Below are positions 1 to 9,708 of a stretch of 16,745 nt of DNA, in pieces. Position numbers and translations under genes: made by a program. The stretch covers positions 136,933 through 153,677 of the forward strand of contig NW_019091455.1 in the NCBI RefSeq assembly GCF_001949145.1, in the 5' to 3' direction. Below the pieces are notes generated by a model. That model saw nothing but the letters and a program-made list of their open reading frames with translations, made no database searches and was not told the DNA's origin. The stretch is from Acanthaster planci (taxonomy: Eukaryota; Echinodermata; Asteroidea; Valvatida; Acanthasteridae). Each line of letters opens with the position of its first letter. Position 1 is the first letter of the stretch.

Positions 1-704
1 TGTTCCAACTATTTTGTCCAGGATTGTAGACAGGAACTCAAAATGGACAGGTAAATCATAACAGATTAATAAATTAGATAAATTGGTAAAATTGGAAACG
101 ATCTGATGAATTTTGGTACCTTCTGAGATAAAAAGGATTGACCGAGGCGGTACCGCTACCGCAAAGTGAATGGGCCTCGAGCTGGACCAAGAGAGGGCGC
201 AATTTTCCCATCAACGTCGGCTCCTTTGGTCGGAACTGAACTGCGCTGATTCACGAACGACTGTGAAATGCACGTGTTACGGTTGCAATGCTACCAACAA
301 AGTGAACTCTCTCTTAATCCGTGTTGCTCTTTTCAACCGATGGGGGGGGGTGATTCTGCTCGAGGTGGATACACTCTGAAGTCAGAGTTCAAGTTGGTTT
401 GTCGCACATAAACCCAAACTGGTTGTTCCCCGTTCTAAATTTGCATAAGGACACTTTTACGATAAACAGATGAAGGCAAAAAACAGGAAAATCCCACTTT
501 TGTAAAAAGGACTGTGATTGAATTAGCAATTGGTTTTATCCCTGTACACAAAAGAGTCTGACAATCTGTCAAAAAATCCACAGATCCTAACCTTATCGGT
601 AGCAGGGCGCGACACCCCCGATTTTAATAGAGTAGAGCAGGGCCCAGATTTAGGTTTTAGGATAGGTAATATCAGGAGATTGTAGGATTTAAATCTCCAC
701 TTAC
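1..704 (-). other. LBP/BPI-like intron 10, incomplete
   Basis: Follows the exon 10 donor and runs off the left edge. I searched the minus strand for the next family segment (a Tyr/Phe-Pro-Asn-Met type motif after an acceptor) and found none. It includes a G run near 343-351 and A+T-rich sequence; nothing else supportable. Confidence 0.6.
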
Positions 705-767
705 CTCTGGAAGGGTACGCTTCATAACCTCTGATGAAGTGTTGAAGCTAAAGGGGCCTTTGGGTAG
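705..767 (-). CDS. LBP/BPI-like: LBP/BPI-like exon 10
   Basis: 63 nt, phase 0 at both ends, acceptor CCATTTTCAAG, strong donor GTAAGT. Reads LPKGPFSFNTSSEVMKRTLP then E, aligning with [21 protein letters not shown] of human BPI at the same boundary. Contains the sequon NTS. This is the last exon I can place; the remaining exons must lie left of the window. Confidence 0.85.
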
Positions 768-3700
768 CTTGAAAATGGACAAGGAACACAAAGTTAGGGT
801 GATATTATTTTTTTTTAGTCTGACAAAATTAGGTTACAAATATATTACATTCTGGACAGCATTTTGTGGCTCTTTACACGTTTCAGGCAGGACGCGGCGG
901 TGTAACAGAAACATTTTTAATTAATCAACCTGAAATTTTGACTGGATTTCCTCCAACAAACGAACTGCTTATAAATTAAGAAAAGTCCTTTTTACAACAC
1001 TCCATACCAACACCGGTCTTTCAAGCACCCAGTGGTTTCATTCGCTGCACAAAGTTTGAAAATGCTGATGTTAACTGTATGGGAACCTCAATCAGAAATG
1101 GGAACTTCCAAGCAAAATGTGAAACTGATAAAATCAACTAGGGATAGTCATTCAGTTTACCTTATCTTGGGTGACGTTGTACGCAAACCTGCCGGCCTTG
1201 TAGTACACATATCCAGCCGTCTCAAACAGGTAGTCAGTGATCCAGAGGAAAGCATGGTGGGAAACGTCCGGATCGGCCGGGATCGTGGGCACGTTGAAAG
1301 GGGCCTCAGTGCGGGGTTTGCCCCGTGGAAAGACCTCGCCCTGAATGGAAAGCAAGGGAGAAGTTATCGATATCATGCAGGTTGTCAGCCTGGCGAGATT
1401 TGACAGCGTGTCAAAATATGCCGACTTTTATTACTCGTCACCTCGATAACTTCACGTCAGATCGAAGAGCATGCCACCCAGACTGGACAACACAAGTGTT
1501 GTTTTTGTGTGTGTGTAAAGGAGGAAGCTATCCCAGGCTCAGTTTTATACTATGTCTCAAATTGTGTTTCTCCATCTGGTGCTTGGATTAAAAGTTAATA
1601 TTTGACGTATATGCTACAATTTATTTCCAGAAACTGAATTCTAAACTGAGGAAAAATGCTTGAAATGCTTGGTGTTTCGGATATAGTTATCATGGTGTAC
1701 TTTCTAGGCTATAGTCTTGACCCCAACATTACAGGTCATACTGCTCATCCCACTATAAAAGTGCAAAGCCCACCTCCATTTAGGAAAAACATCTTTCCTG
1801 GAGTTTTGATGCCGTTTTGCCCCTGGGTCGGACATTATTAGCAAGCGCGAGCAGGATAGCTGCCGACAGTAAGATTGCCAACGTATGTATGCACTGCCGA
1901 GGATAAAACATTCAAAACTGACCGACGAGCAACAAGAAAAACAGGACAAGAGGATTGATGACCTACATCCTCACCTTGTGAGCGGTGTCGATGTGACCGG
2001 AGAATTCGGGACGAGACACGAAGGAATAGTCGATGACGGCGTACCTGTCAATGGCTGCTTCGGCTGCAAGAAAATGAGAATGAATTACAATGGTACCCGA
2101 AACACAGCTAATGAAACTCGGCCTAATTTTTTTTTGTATATCTTGTGGGGGAATGTCTAGTTCTCTTCCTGGATTTCACAGGGTGTTTCTTTGCGATTCT
2201 TATAGTTGTCAAAATGAGTTATAAAATTTTCTATTCTAGATAATTTAAAGTTCAATGTACTACAATTACTACTCCAATTTGAGGCAACCACAAAGTGGTG
2301 GCTTTATCACCAGTCCAGTTCGACAGATGCTGATAAACGTTTGATTACAAAAAAAAATGGTAGGACTGGGAAATGTGTTTAGGAGGGGAGAACCAGCCCC
2401 GCCCCAACTCGTCTATAAAGGTCCTCATTCGTCTGTTTGCATTTCACGATAGTCCGACAATTATTAGTCATACCGTAGTGAAGTTGGGGATTGCTTTATT
2501 CAGGAAAAGGTTTATCTTACTCTTCAGTGTGGAAAACTGCCTCGCCAGATCCGTATTAACCTCTCTAATTACCACGGAACAGGTCTGTCAAGAAAATCAA
2601 GAATTGTGCAAATAATAAAGTAAATTCCATTCCCCCTTTTCGGAAAACGTTGAAATTGGCGTGTTTCTGCTCAAGACAGTAGGATTGTGCCAAGCACATT
2701 TGCTCACTTATGTTCTGTTTTCTCTTCGGTTTATTGCTCAAAGGAATTTCGCCTTCATAGGATTCGAAAGATCGTAATAACTATACCTGTTTGTTGAGGG
2801 AGTTTTCAATGGCCTTGTTGATGCTACCCGAAAACAAGTTATAAAGCCAGCTGTAACCAACATTGACATGATATAAAACGTTATGAAATATGTACATACC
2901 ATACTCGCACAGTACGCTTGCATCAATAGGCAGACAAGTTGTCGGGTATAGGCCTCTCTTTTTCAAAATAATTTCAACATGAATTTCGTTTCACACAAGT
3001 GAAACTTTTTAAATGCTTAAGAGAGCTCCAAAAAAGTAAATTCCGTTTACTATCATGCTCACAGCGGTCGCCATACCGTTGTAGCAACACTGATCTATAC
3101 AGACATCTACACTCACCAAAGGGATAATATTGTTATGTAGGAAGCTGAGTACTCAAGCCATAACGCTTAAACTAACACATTTTGTTATGGTCGAAGATAG
3201 ATACTCTGATTTTTACCTAGCACCGCCGTGCAGCTTGACGTGAACGCTCCCTGAATTGAAGGAGCAATCGCTGCTAGCTGAACTAACAGTTGGACGTCCG
3301 GCCTGGTCGATACCTTCAAGACATATCAATAATCATTCAGCTTGGGCTTTGAAAAGCAAGTAAATTGTATTTTGAGTTTTACAAAATTTTGCTCCTCAAC
3401 TTGTGAACGCTTCCCCTCTTCTTTTCCATTTTAAAAGAATTCTGATAAAAAGAGTCCTCTCGCGCAACGGCTCTCACCGAACCACTACAAAGTTCTGCCC
3501 CAGAAATATCACGTGATGTATACTGCTTATGACAGATCTTCCACCGGTCCGAACTTTGCGCATTCAACTTTGCGAAAGAACAGTATTTTTTTCTGCCGGG
3601 AAGCAACATGAAGTTAGGCCCTGAAGTTGCCCTATTCTTGCCCGCCTTTTGAGACTCGGCGAGCCCAGAATATTCATATCTCCAGAAAGAATACCCACTA

Positions 3701-6700
3701 AAGAGCATTTAGGACCTATACAAGCATAATTATAAAATGTATACCGCATAATATTTCTCATAGAATAAGCTCAGTTTGGTATGGTAATAATTGGGATCAC
3801 TCATGAATAATCAGAGACAATTTGAATTGGTGCAAATAAGTATACTTTTAGGCCAAGTAAAGGTTTCTTTTACGACACTTTGTGTATTTTCTGCAGCCCT
3901 CCGATCCCAGTGAAAATTAAATTGTTCTCCAATTGATATCACTGGAGCAATATGGGATACCCCAGAAACACTGTAAAACCCAAGCGCTTAACTTCTAAAC
4001 GCAGAAACGACCGTTTCACAATAGTGCGCCATCAAGAGTTTGCAATGCGTTGGCCAATCACAGTGCGCAAATTTTGTCGACCCAATGCGCGTTTAGAAAG
4101 GGTCGACAAATTTCGCGCGTTATCATTGGAAAACGTGTTGCAAACTCTTGGTGGCGCACTTTTGTGAACCGCCCGTATTAAACGCAGGTCTGTAATACTT
4201 GACCTGTTAACAAAGGCTATAGTATTTATTATCTACATATTATTTATAATGACATACACGTGTTGAAGTCAAACGCAGTGACATGAAGAGTGGCAAGCCA
4301 ACTGCTACAACACAAGAACAAAATGGCTGAAAAAATGTTGACAGCCTTTATGGTTTCAAAAAAAATTATCCATCCGAGATCCTGAGATATCTATGCACGT
4401 TCTATGTATACGGACCTGTGTAAGAAACGATAGATGCAACTCTGATTAGTCCGATCATAAAAAATTGAATCCAAGTTTTAAGCCGATGTATAAATTAACA
4501 GGCGTTTAATGTCCCGACGATAACCCTTTATAGCGTTAAACACATTCACGTCTAAACGTTCTTTGGTTTTACATGGCGTGCGAAGTTAACATTTAATCCC
4601 GGAATAGAGGTATTTCTGTTATTAACAGAGATATCTCTATTTCTAATAGAGATATCTCTATTTCTAATAAAGATATCTCTATTTCTAATAGAGATATCTC
4701 TATTTCTAATAGAGATATCTCTATTAAGAATAGAGATATCTCTATTTCTAATAGAGATATCTCTATTAAGAATAGAGATATCTCTATTTCTAATAGAGAT
4801 ATCTGTATACGCGGATTAAATGTTAACTTTGCACACCATCAGTTTACAGTGAAGACTCACCGATTCGCAGTGTCAGAGCAAGATGTGCACCGGACAAGCT
4901 GGCATCAAAAGAACCGCTGTCACTGATTCTAATCCTACGGCACAACCAAAGAGAAATGAACTTGTGTAAGAACGAGTTAAATTTGGTACATATTCAACTT
5001 ATCTGAGCACAACTGAAAGACTTTCCCTAATTTTAGAATTTAGTATTTTGTACAAAGTGGCGCTGAAAAAAAACCACTTTCAATGGCAAAATGCGCTTAT
5101 TCGTAAACTCAGCCTGTCAGTTTGTCTTAATTCTTCTATAAACGAAAGGTATGATTCCAAATTTATCATAAGCAAATCGTCTCTATGGTCTCTTTACTCA
5201 GTTGGTCGTTTTTAATTCCACACGTTAGATAACTTTTCATATATCTTTCTGCTCCTTTTCTAACAGACATTGGATAATCACAACCATGTCCTCTGTAATA
5301 TAAAATTCTCTCAAGATTTGTCTATAAATATCGCCGAATCAGCTTCATTAGATGCAGACAATTTTAAATTCATATTTCAAAACAGAATATCACTTTTCGT
5401 AATAGCTTCGAAAGAAAGAAGCTTCTAACTTCAAAAAAGGACAAATTAAGACATGAATCTCCAATCTCAACATTGTGGAAATCATTTCAATGTTTGCTAT
5501 ACAGAAACCCATTTAGCCAGGACAAGTGGCGAATCCAGGATGTTTCACTGGGGTGGGGTTGGGAAAATTTTATTCATATATAGCCTATTGGGGAGGGGTT
5601 ATTTTATTACCACACGTTGGTGTCGCCGTTGGTGGCGCCATTCAATCTCTTTCTTTTGACTATATACCATTACACAAAAAAACTGCATTTATGATAAGGG
5701 TCTTACTGTACGCGTATAGACCTCAAAGAAAAATAATCAAAAGTTTTTTAAAATAGCAATGAGTGGAGGGGGAGTTGACCCTCAACCCTCTTGGATCTGC
5801 GCCAGCGATTCCTGTCTGTCCACGTTTAACGGTTGACTGATTCCATCGGTTAGCTATCTTTTGTCCATTTTGTTTGTTTGGTAGGTAGCCTACTTTGGGG
5901 ATTTTCCCTTCGGTGGGAAGAGTCATGTTCTACGGTCGAGGAGTGATACCTCATCAACAGCACAAGTAGACAGGAATCTCCAACAATTGGTTGTTTGTTT
6001 AATGAGGACCTTGAAAACCATGAGTTGGCTGACGGCCGGTGATTGGCTAGAATAGTTTACTATCTCTCGAACCTAAAAACTAGCCTTCCGTGTCCAGGAC
6101 TCACCAGCCGTGATTTCTGTAACGCCAGTTCCCGTGCAAAGACAGCGATATTCCGTTGGCCTGCAGAACGACGCCAACTCCAGCCGATGTGGTCAGGACG
6201 GCCGACGAAATGGAAAAACTTGTGATATGCATGCTTGGGGGATAGATTCGCGCAAAGACACAGACAAAATGAATGTTAAATTGGTAGGATGTTATACCCC
6301 GTTTAAACTGTAACCGCTATTGAAGTTTGTATCACAATGGACAAAAATAGTTTAAATCAGTCTCCAGCTTCTTGATCTATCACCACCTTTACTTTTGTAA
6401 AAGGTTTGGACCCAGAGTTATTCTGCATCAATTCCGGACATTTGTTGCAAAGTAATTCATGTAGGCCTATACAAGAGGAAAAATATTAAACAGCTTTATA
6501 CATAACGTGACGGGACCTTTCAACTAGAGAGCACAAAACAATAGTTTCATGTCAATTTCATTCTTATAGACGATTTTACGCCTTTATTGGTTTCTGTAGA
6601 CAGCCATGGTTTTGATAAATTAGTATCCCTGATGTAAATTAATAACGCTTGATCAATTTGAATATGCCTATTACTATCACTTGCTAAAGAACGGAGGTAA

Positions 6701-9330
6701 AAGAAACGTAGGTGACAGGAGAAAAGTAATGCTAAATTAATATAGAGAAAAATACCAAAAACAAGCACTCCTGATTTTTTACAACTAACAGCTATTCCAC
6801 CTCATTGTTAGCATCTTCTTACTCGGAGATCGTATAGCTAATCGAGCCAACCACAGGCACATGGGCATCACCACTGAGGTCAGGAATGTCCATCTTGATG
6901 ATTTCTTCCCTCAGTATCTGCAGGCCAGCATCTCGCACTGCGCAGAGAAACGGTAAACTCAATTCATTATTTGTGACCAATGTCGATCACACATCATTAA
7001 CCCTCAGGTCGATGTTACCAGGTAGGCCTATCCACGATGTATTATATACATGGGCTACCAAGCAAAATCGACCGCTGGTTGACAAATGGTCAGTGATTGA
7101 ACTTGGTCCAAACAGCACTTCAGCACATTGCACTCATGTCCCAGACTCAGGTTTGAGTCTAAGCAAAGACCTCGCCATTCTAGTTTGAGGCAGCTACCCA
7201 CAATTAAGACCACATTATTGTTGATTCCTAAACATAGGTTTCGTATTCTTGTCGAGTTACGAGCCAAAACGGACATGGGTATGATTCTGTTCAGAAATCT
7301 AGGGTTAAGCCCTACTTAAGGGTTGAATTTTGATTGGGTCCAAATTCGGAGTCAGGCTAGGCACGTACTTCTCCATTACTACTCAAAACAATTGTCGGCC
7401 CATTTATATAACACGTACCATGTTGATCTGACATCGCACGAATTGCTTTCGGGTGAAGAGTGACCCAAATTAAATTGAGAAAATCAATCAGATTCGTCAA
7501 AAAGTGTTACATTTGATAACGTGAAGTTTTTAAAATCACTTTTGAATGGCTCCATATCACTCACTTATCTCCGCATACACTGTCGTCGCTATATCTATTA
7601 TCTTCAGGCAAACTTAATTCTCACTTGCTTGAACAGTGTGATATAGGCCTATAACCGTATTGCACGGGCTGATATAAAAAATCCTATGTAATGGCCTGTT
7701 TGAACTCAACGCGTTGCGTTATTTTTACGCTAAAAGCAAAACGCACAACTGCAAAATTAGTGTAGATTCAGAGAGGTGGCACGTTTGCGCTCATAGCATC
7801 TTATCCGCACCGAGCTGAAGTACACCCCAAGTGGCGTAAACCTGTCCTGGAAATGGGGGGGATGGAGAAGGTGGGAGATTACTTGCCTGGCCGTAGAAAT
7901 TTGAAAAGCGGGGCAGGGGGGGGACACCGTATATACACTCTATACGAGGCAATGTTAATACTAATAATTTACATGGAATTCAAGCAGAATCTTACATCAG
8001 AATGGTATGGTTTTTAAAAAAAATTGTTTTCCTTTTTAATGATATTGCAAACATTATAGTCATTGGGAAATCCAAATAACTCTTCAAAATACTTTTTAAT
8101 TTGTTTGCTCATTACAAAAATGTGGGGGGGTGATTCAATAGCCCATCCCTCCCCCAAAAAAAGAAAAAAAGTGGGAGGGATGTATCTCCCCATCCCAGGG
8201 GATTGCATTCAACTTACTGAGACAAGGCGCATAGAGTAACATCCAAAATAATAACAATAAAAACGCAAAGAAAATCAAGCAAGGAATCTATGGGTTTAAA
8301 CCAATAAGAAACCAAACCCCGAACAATCCTATAAATTGATAAATGATCTTATTCCCATGTTATCTCACTCTCTCATCATTTGTCTGATTTCTGTCTCTCT
8401 ACTTCGGTTAAACTGATCAGTGTGTTTACTATCCTCGTGTGTCCATGCCAAGGCAATCACCGTGACCACTGCCGTTTAGTCCAACTGCAGCAGGCAAAGG
8501 CATATAACCCATAATACCAGTTATAAACCGGACATTCGTGCTCGCCCATGAAGGAAATATAGAACACGTTACCCTATGCGTTAAGAGCCTATACCAAAAA
8601 TAAAAACACCACGATTCCTATCATAACAAAACTTTTAAGAAATTCCTTGAACCTTTCGTTTTCATGAATGTTGACTCTGTTGTCCTTGCGTCTACGTTTC
8701 ATCCCCTTTGAAAATTGTGGACTTAAACCCGTAAGCCACCCCTTCGGAAACTATAGGGTCACCGTTTGGATTTCTCACCTCGAAATTGTTCAGCTATGTC
8801 AACTTGTGCAGGATTTTTATCCGCCTGGAATTTACGCAGTAGTTTGGAACTGTTAAATATTGTACGCAATGTTATAGGCCTAGGGCATCTTAATTCTTTC
8901 CAAACTTTTGGCAGCAGGGGTTTCAGGTTAAAACTCAAAGGAAAATATAATTCATAATTTCACGGAAAACATAAACCTTTAACCTTTGATTTGCAGGCGT
9001 AATATAAGGGTAACGGTACTGATTTCGCTTTACGTCGCATACCCGTGATATGTACCCGTGCACTTAATTTGGGGTAAACCATTGAACCTCCAAATCTCTG
9101 AAGAAAAAACCCTTTTCCGTCCAAATTTTGTTTATGCAAACCACGGTCAGGATCAAATACAAAGCTGTGCCAATTTAAAACTTCACAGCGCAATCATGAT
9201 ACTTACGGTAGTTCAGCCCGGACTGGCTGATCCGTGCTTTGAATCCAGGCTTCACTTCAGCGAAGCCCAATGCACTCGTTATCACAAATACCACAGCCAC
9301 CATCAACACGCGAATTACCGCGAAGGCCAT
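705..9330 (-). CDS. LBP/BPI-like: LBP/BPI-family secreted lipid-binding protein, N-terminal 333 residues (10 exons; 3' end outside window)
   Basis: Spliced gene: complement(9330..9207, 6937..6823, 6233..6105, 4934..4861, 3313..3217, 2850..2787, 2584..2521, 2063..1975, 1340..1161, 767..705), 999 nt, all GT-AG, phases agreeing throughout. Members of this family bind lipopolysaccharide and other bacterial lipids outside the cell with a two-barrel fold. Seen here: a hydrophobic signal peptide (residues 1-24), the N-terminal motif PGFKARISQSGLNY (compare PGVVVRISQKGLDY in human BPI), IPDLSG, a basic strand GNWRYRNHGW, GSFDASLSG, GRPTVSSASSDC, and ITDYLFETAGYVYYKAG at the second-barrel entry. Cys164 and Cys203 match the single conserved disulfide of the family. 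The start ATG has A at -3 and G at +4. The family is about 480 residues, so roughly a third is missing to the left. It diverges from the P450 gene. Whether it acts as BPI (killing) or LBP (signalling) cannot be told from sequence. Confidence 0.92.
768..1974 (-). other. LBP/BPI-like introns 9 (768-1160) and 8 (1341-1974), flanking exon 9
   Basis: Ordinary intronic sequence on either side of exon 9. I see no repeat, RNA or second gene in either. Intron 9 has a T-rich minus-strand stretch ahead of the exon 10 acceptor. Confidence 0.7.
1161..1340 (-). CDS. LBP/BPI-like: LBP/BPI-like exon 9, start of second barrel
   Basis: 180 nt, phase 0 at both ends, acceptor CTTTCCATTCAG, donor GTAAAC. Contains GEVFPRGKPRTEAPFNVP (proline-rich linker) and HHAFLWITDYLFETAGYVYY, matching the family hallmark MVYLGLSDYFFNTAGLVY. 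One N-glycosylation sequon, NVT, near the end. This exon was the clearest family identification. Confidence 0.95.
1975..2063 (-). CDS. LBP/BPI-like: LBP/BPI-like exon 8
   Basis: 89 nt, acceptor TTTTCTTGCAG, donor GTGAGG. Reads EAAIDRYAVIDYSFVSRPEF then SGHIDTAHK, matching TKIDSVAGINYGLVAPP of BPI; this leads from the N-terminal barrel into the linker. Confidence 0.9.
2521..2584 (-). CDS. LBP/BPI-like: LBP/BPI-like exon 7, second disulfide cysteine
   Basis: 64 nt, acceptor TTCTTGACAG, donor GTAAGA, phase 0 in and phase 1 out. Reads TCSVVIREVNTDLARQFSTL then K, matching [21 protein letters not shown]. Cys203 is 39 residues from Cys164; the human BPI pair is 40 apart. Confidence 0.88.
2787..2850 (-). 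CDS. LBP/BPI-like: LBP/BPI-like exon 6
   Basis: 64 nt, acceptor GGTTACAG, donor GTATAG, ends in phase 0. Reads WLYNLFSGSINKAIENSLNK then Q, matching [21 protein letters not shown] of BPI (amphipathic helix B). Confidence 0.92.
3217..3313 (-). CDS. LBP/BPI-like: LBP/BPI-like exon 5, first disulfide cysteine
   Basis: 97 nt, acceptor CTTGAAG, donor GTAAAA. Reads IDQAGRPTVSSASSDCSFNS then GSVHVKLHGGA. Cys164 aligns with the disulfide Cys135 of mature human BPI. The neighbouring extra Cys of BPI is replaced by Ala, as in LBP. Confidence 0.88.
4007..4176. mobile_element. Foldback (snapback) MITE-like element
   Basis: Two 77-nt arms (4007-4083 and 4100-4176) are imperfect inverted repeats around a 16-nt loop. 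Clear matching blocks are GGGTCGACAAA against TTTTGTCGACCC near the loop, and TTGCAAACTCTTGRTGGCGC further out. The middle of the arms has diverged. No coding capacity. The class of transposon is not identifiable. Confidence 0.75.
4573..4839. mobile_element. Terminal-inverted-repeat element with a tandem palindrome core
   Basis: Inverted termini at 4573-4599 and 4813-4839 match at 25 of 27 positions; the shared core is AAGTTAACATTTAATCC and outer ends are ATGGYGTGC. Between them lies a 21-bp tandem repeat. No open reading frame, so it would be non-autonomous. Target duplication is unclear; AT is the most that flanks both outer GGYGTGC ends. It sits in an intron, with its right end 21 bp from a 5' splice site. 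Confidence 0.75.
4606..4812. repeat. Tandem array of ~10 units of 21 bp, each an 18-bp palindrome plus 3 nt
   Basis: Units begin at 4606 (degenerate), 4627, 4648, 4669, 4690, 4711, 4732, 4753, 4774 and 4795, exactly 21 bp apart. The core AATAGAGATATCTCTATT equals its own reverse complement. Spacers are TCT (most) or AAG (two near the right end, alternating with TCT). The first and last units carry most of the substitutions. Confidence 0.95.
4861..4934 (-). CDS. LBP/BPI-like: LBP/BPI-like exon 4
   Basis: 74 nt, acceptor with a pyrimidine-rich tract ending GCCGTAG, donor GTGAGT. Reads IRISDSGSFDASLSGAHLAL then TLRI, aligning with GNFDLSIEGMSISADLKLG of BPI. The codon shared with exon 3 becomes TGG (Trp). 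A mobile element ends 21 bp beyond its donor. Confidence 0.9.
4935..6104 (-). other. LBP/BPI-like intron 3
   Basis: 1170-bp intron. Its only visible structure is a possible short transposon at 5523-5807; the remainder is A+T-rich without recognisable features. Confidence 0.7.
5523..5807. mobile_element. Possible MITE with degenerate inverted ends
   Basis: Left end CAAGTGGCGAATCCAGG and the reverse complement of the right end, CGCTGGCGCAGATCCAAGAG, share TGGCG and ATCCA with similar spacing, followed by G-rich then A+T-rich interior. The left end also resembles the left end of the element at 10698. No target duplication seen, so the limits are approximate. Confidence 0.35.
6105..6233 (-). CDS. 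LBP/BPI-like: LBP/BPI-like exon 3 with basic strand
   Basis: 129 nt, donor GTGAGT. Reads MHITSFSISSAVLTTSAGVG then VVLQANGISLSLHGNWRYRNHG, matching the NANIKISGKWKAQ strand of BPI, part of the lipopolysaccharide-binding face. Basic residues are kept, but as Arg/His rather than Lys. A second in-phase acceptor 15 nt downstream (exon from 6218) would remove MHITS. I chose 6233 because it restores the family spacing between the conserved Tyr and Trp (41 residues, as in human LBP). Confidence 0.85.
6234..6822 (-). other. LBP/BPI-like intron 2
   Basis: 589-bp intron containing one TAGGCCTA palindrome at 6462. Nothing else supportable. Confidence 0.7.
6823..6937 (-). CDS. LBP/BPI-like: LBP/BPI-like exon 2
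   Basis: 115 nt, acceptor CTCTGCGCAG, donor GTAAGA, entering in phase 1 and leaving in phase 2. Reads LRDAGLQILREEIIKMDIPD then LSGDAHVPVVGSISYTIS. This is the helix A and IPD-strand region of BPI (compare ELKRIKIPDYSD in human BPI). Confidence 0.9.
6938..9206 (-). other. LBP/BPI-like intron 1
   Basis: 2269-bp first intron with three TAGGCCTA palindromes (7023, 7644, 8875), G-rich runs at about 7855-7922, and a short hairpin at 8144-8182. No exon-like conserved segment was found on either strand. Confidence 0.7.
8144..8182. repeat. Short hairpin with G/C-run arms
   Basis: CATCCCTCCCCC and GTGGGAGGGATG pair at 11 of 12 positions across a 15-nt A-rich loop. Probably a remnant of a G-rich repeat. 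Confidence 0.5.
9207..9330 (-). CDS. LBP/BPI-like: LBP/BPI-like exon 1: start codon and signal peptide
   Basis: Codes for residues 1-41 plus one base. Begins MAFAVIRVLMVAVVFVITSA, a typical signal peptide with likely cleavage near Gly22-Phe-Ala24; the mature chain starts near EVKPGF. Ends at LNY followed by the strong donor GTAAGT (phase 1). The match to the family N terminus right after the signal peptide fixes this ATG as the start. Confidence 0.92.
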
Positions 9331-9685
9331 GATTGATTTTAGATCTCGACTCCGGTGGAACGTGTATTACCGGCACTCACTTCCCTGCAGCTTCAGTTAA
9401 TACACCGCCTCAGCACTGACAGCGGTTGCAACCTACACTTTGGCTCTGGGTCGCAGAAGTACCCTCCGTCTGCACTGCTTGTTGCGTCGCTCGGTGGATG
9501 TAGATAGGTTGTCACTGAAACCTCGTCAACTTCTGCCTTTTACCTCCTTCAGGTCTGACTTTTACCATCACTAACTGCACAATATTACATTCGATACAAG
9601 GAAATAGCAACCAGGAAGTATTGCTGGGAATTGCCAGCGCGTACAGCTGTATGAGAGACTGGGGGTTTTTTGAATGACGGAAGCG

Positions 9686-9695
9686 ATTGGCCAAT
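9686..9695. promoter_or_regulatory. CCAAT-box palindrome ATTGGCCAAT
   Basis: Perfect 10-bp palindrome giving a CCAAT motif on both strands, ~356 bp upstream of the LBP/BPI ATG. Usual binding partner would be NF-Y. Function inferred from motif and position only. Confidence 0.45.
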
Positions 9696-9708
9696 ACATA
9701 TTTTCCTG

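Larger units (their letters stand above)
2064..3216 (-). other. LBP/BPI-like introns 7 (2064-2520), 6 (2585-2786) and 5 (2851-3216)
   Basis: Short A+T-rich introns between exons 8, 7, 6 and 5. Nothing supportable beyond splice sites. Confidence 0.7.
3314..4860 (-). other. LBP/BPI-like intron 4, with two inverted-repeat elements
   Basis: 1547-bp intron carrying a 170-bp foldback (4007-4176) and a 267-bp palindrome-array element (4573-4839). The rest, including an open 109-codon minus frame at 3379-3708, shows no family resemblance. Confidence 0.8.

Noticed and set aside
170-379. Plus-strand open frame of 69 codons at the left edge
   Set aside because: No recognisable domain; it lies in the presumed intron 10 and contains a G homopolymer run.
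1032-1403. Plus-strand open frame of 123 codons
   Set aside because: It runs antisense across LBP/BPI-like exon 9, whose minus-strand reading has clear family motifs.
3379-3708. Minus-strand open frame of 109 codons in LBP/BPI-like intron 4
   Set aside because: No similarity to the family segment expected there, and exon 4 and exon 5 join in phase without it. Probably chance or an old repeat.
4606-4812. Regular repeat-spacer array suggesting CRISPR
   Set aside because: Spacers are only 3 nt and nearly identical, units are A+T-rich palindromes, and the context is an animal intron.
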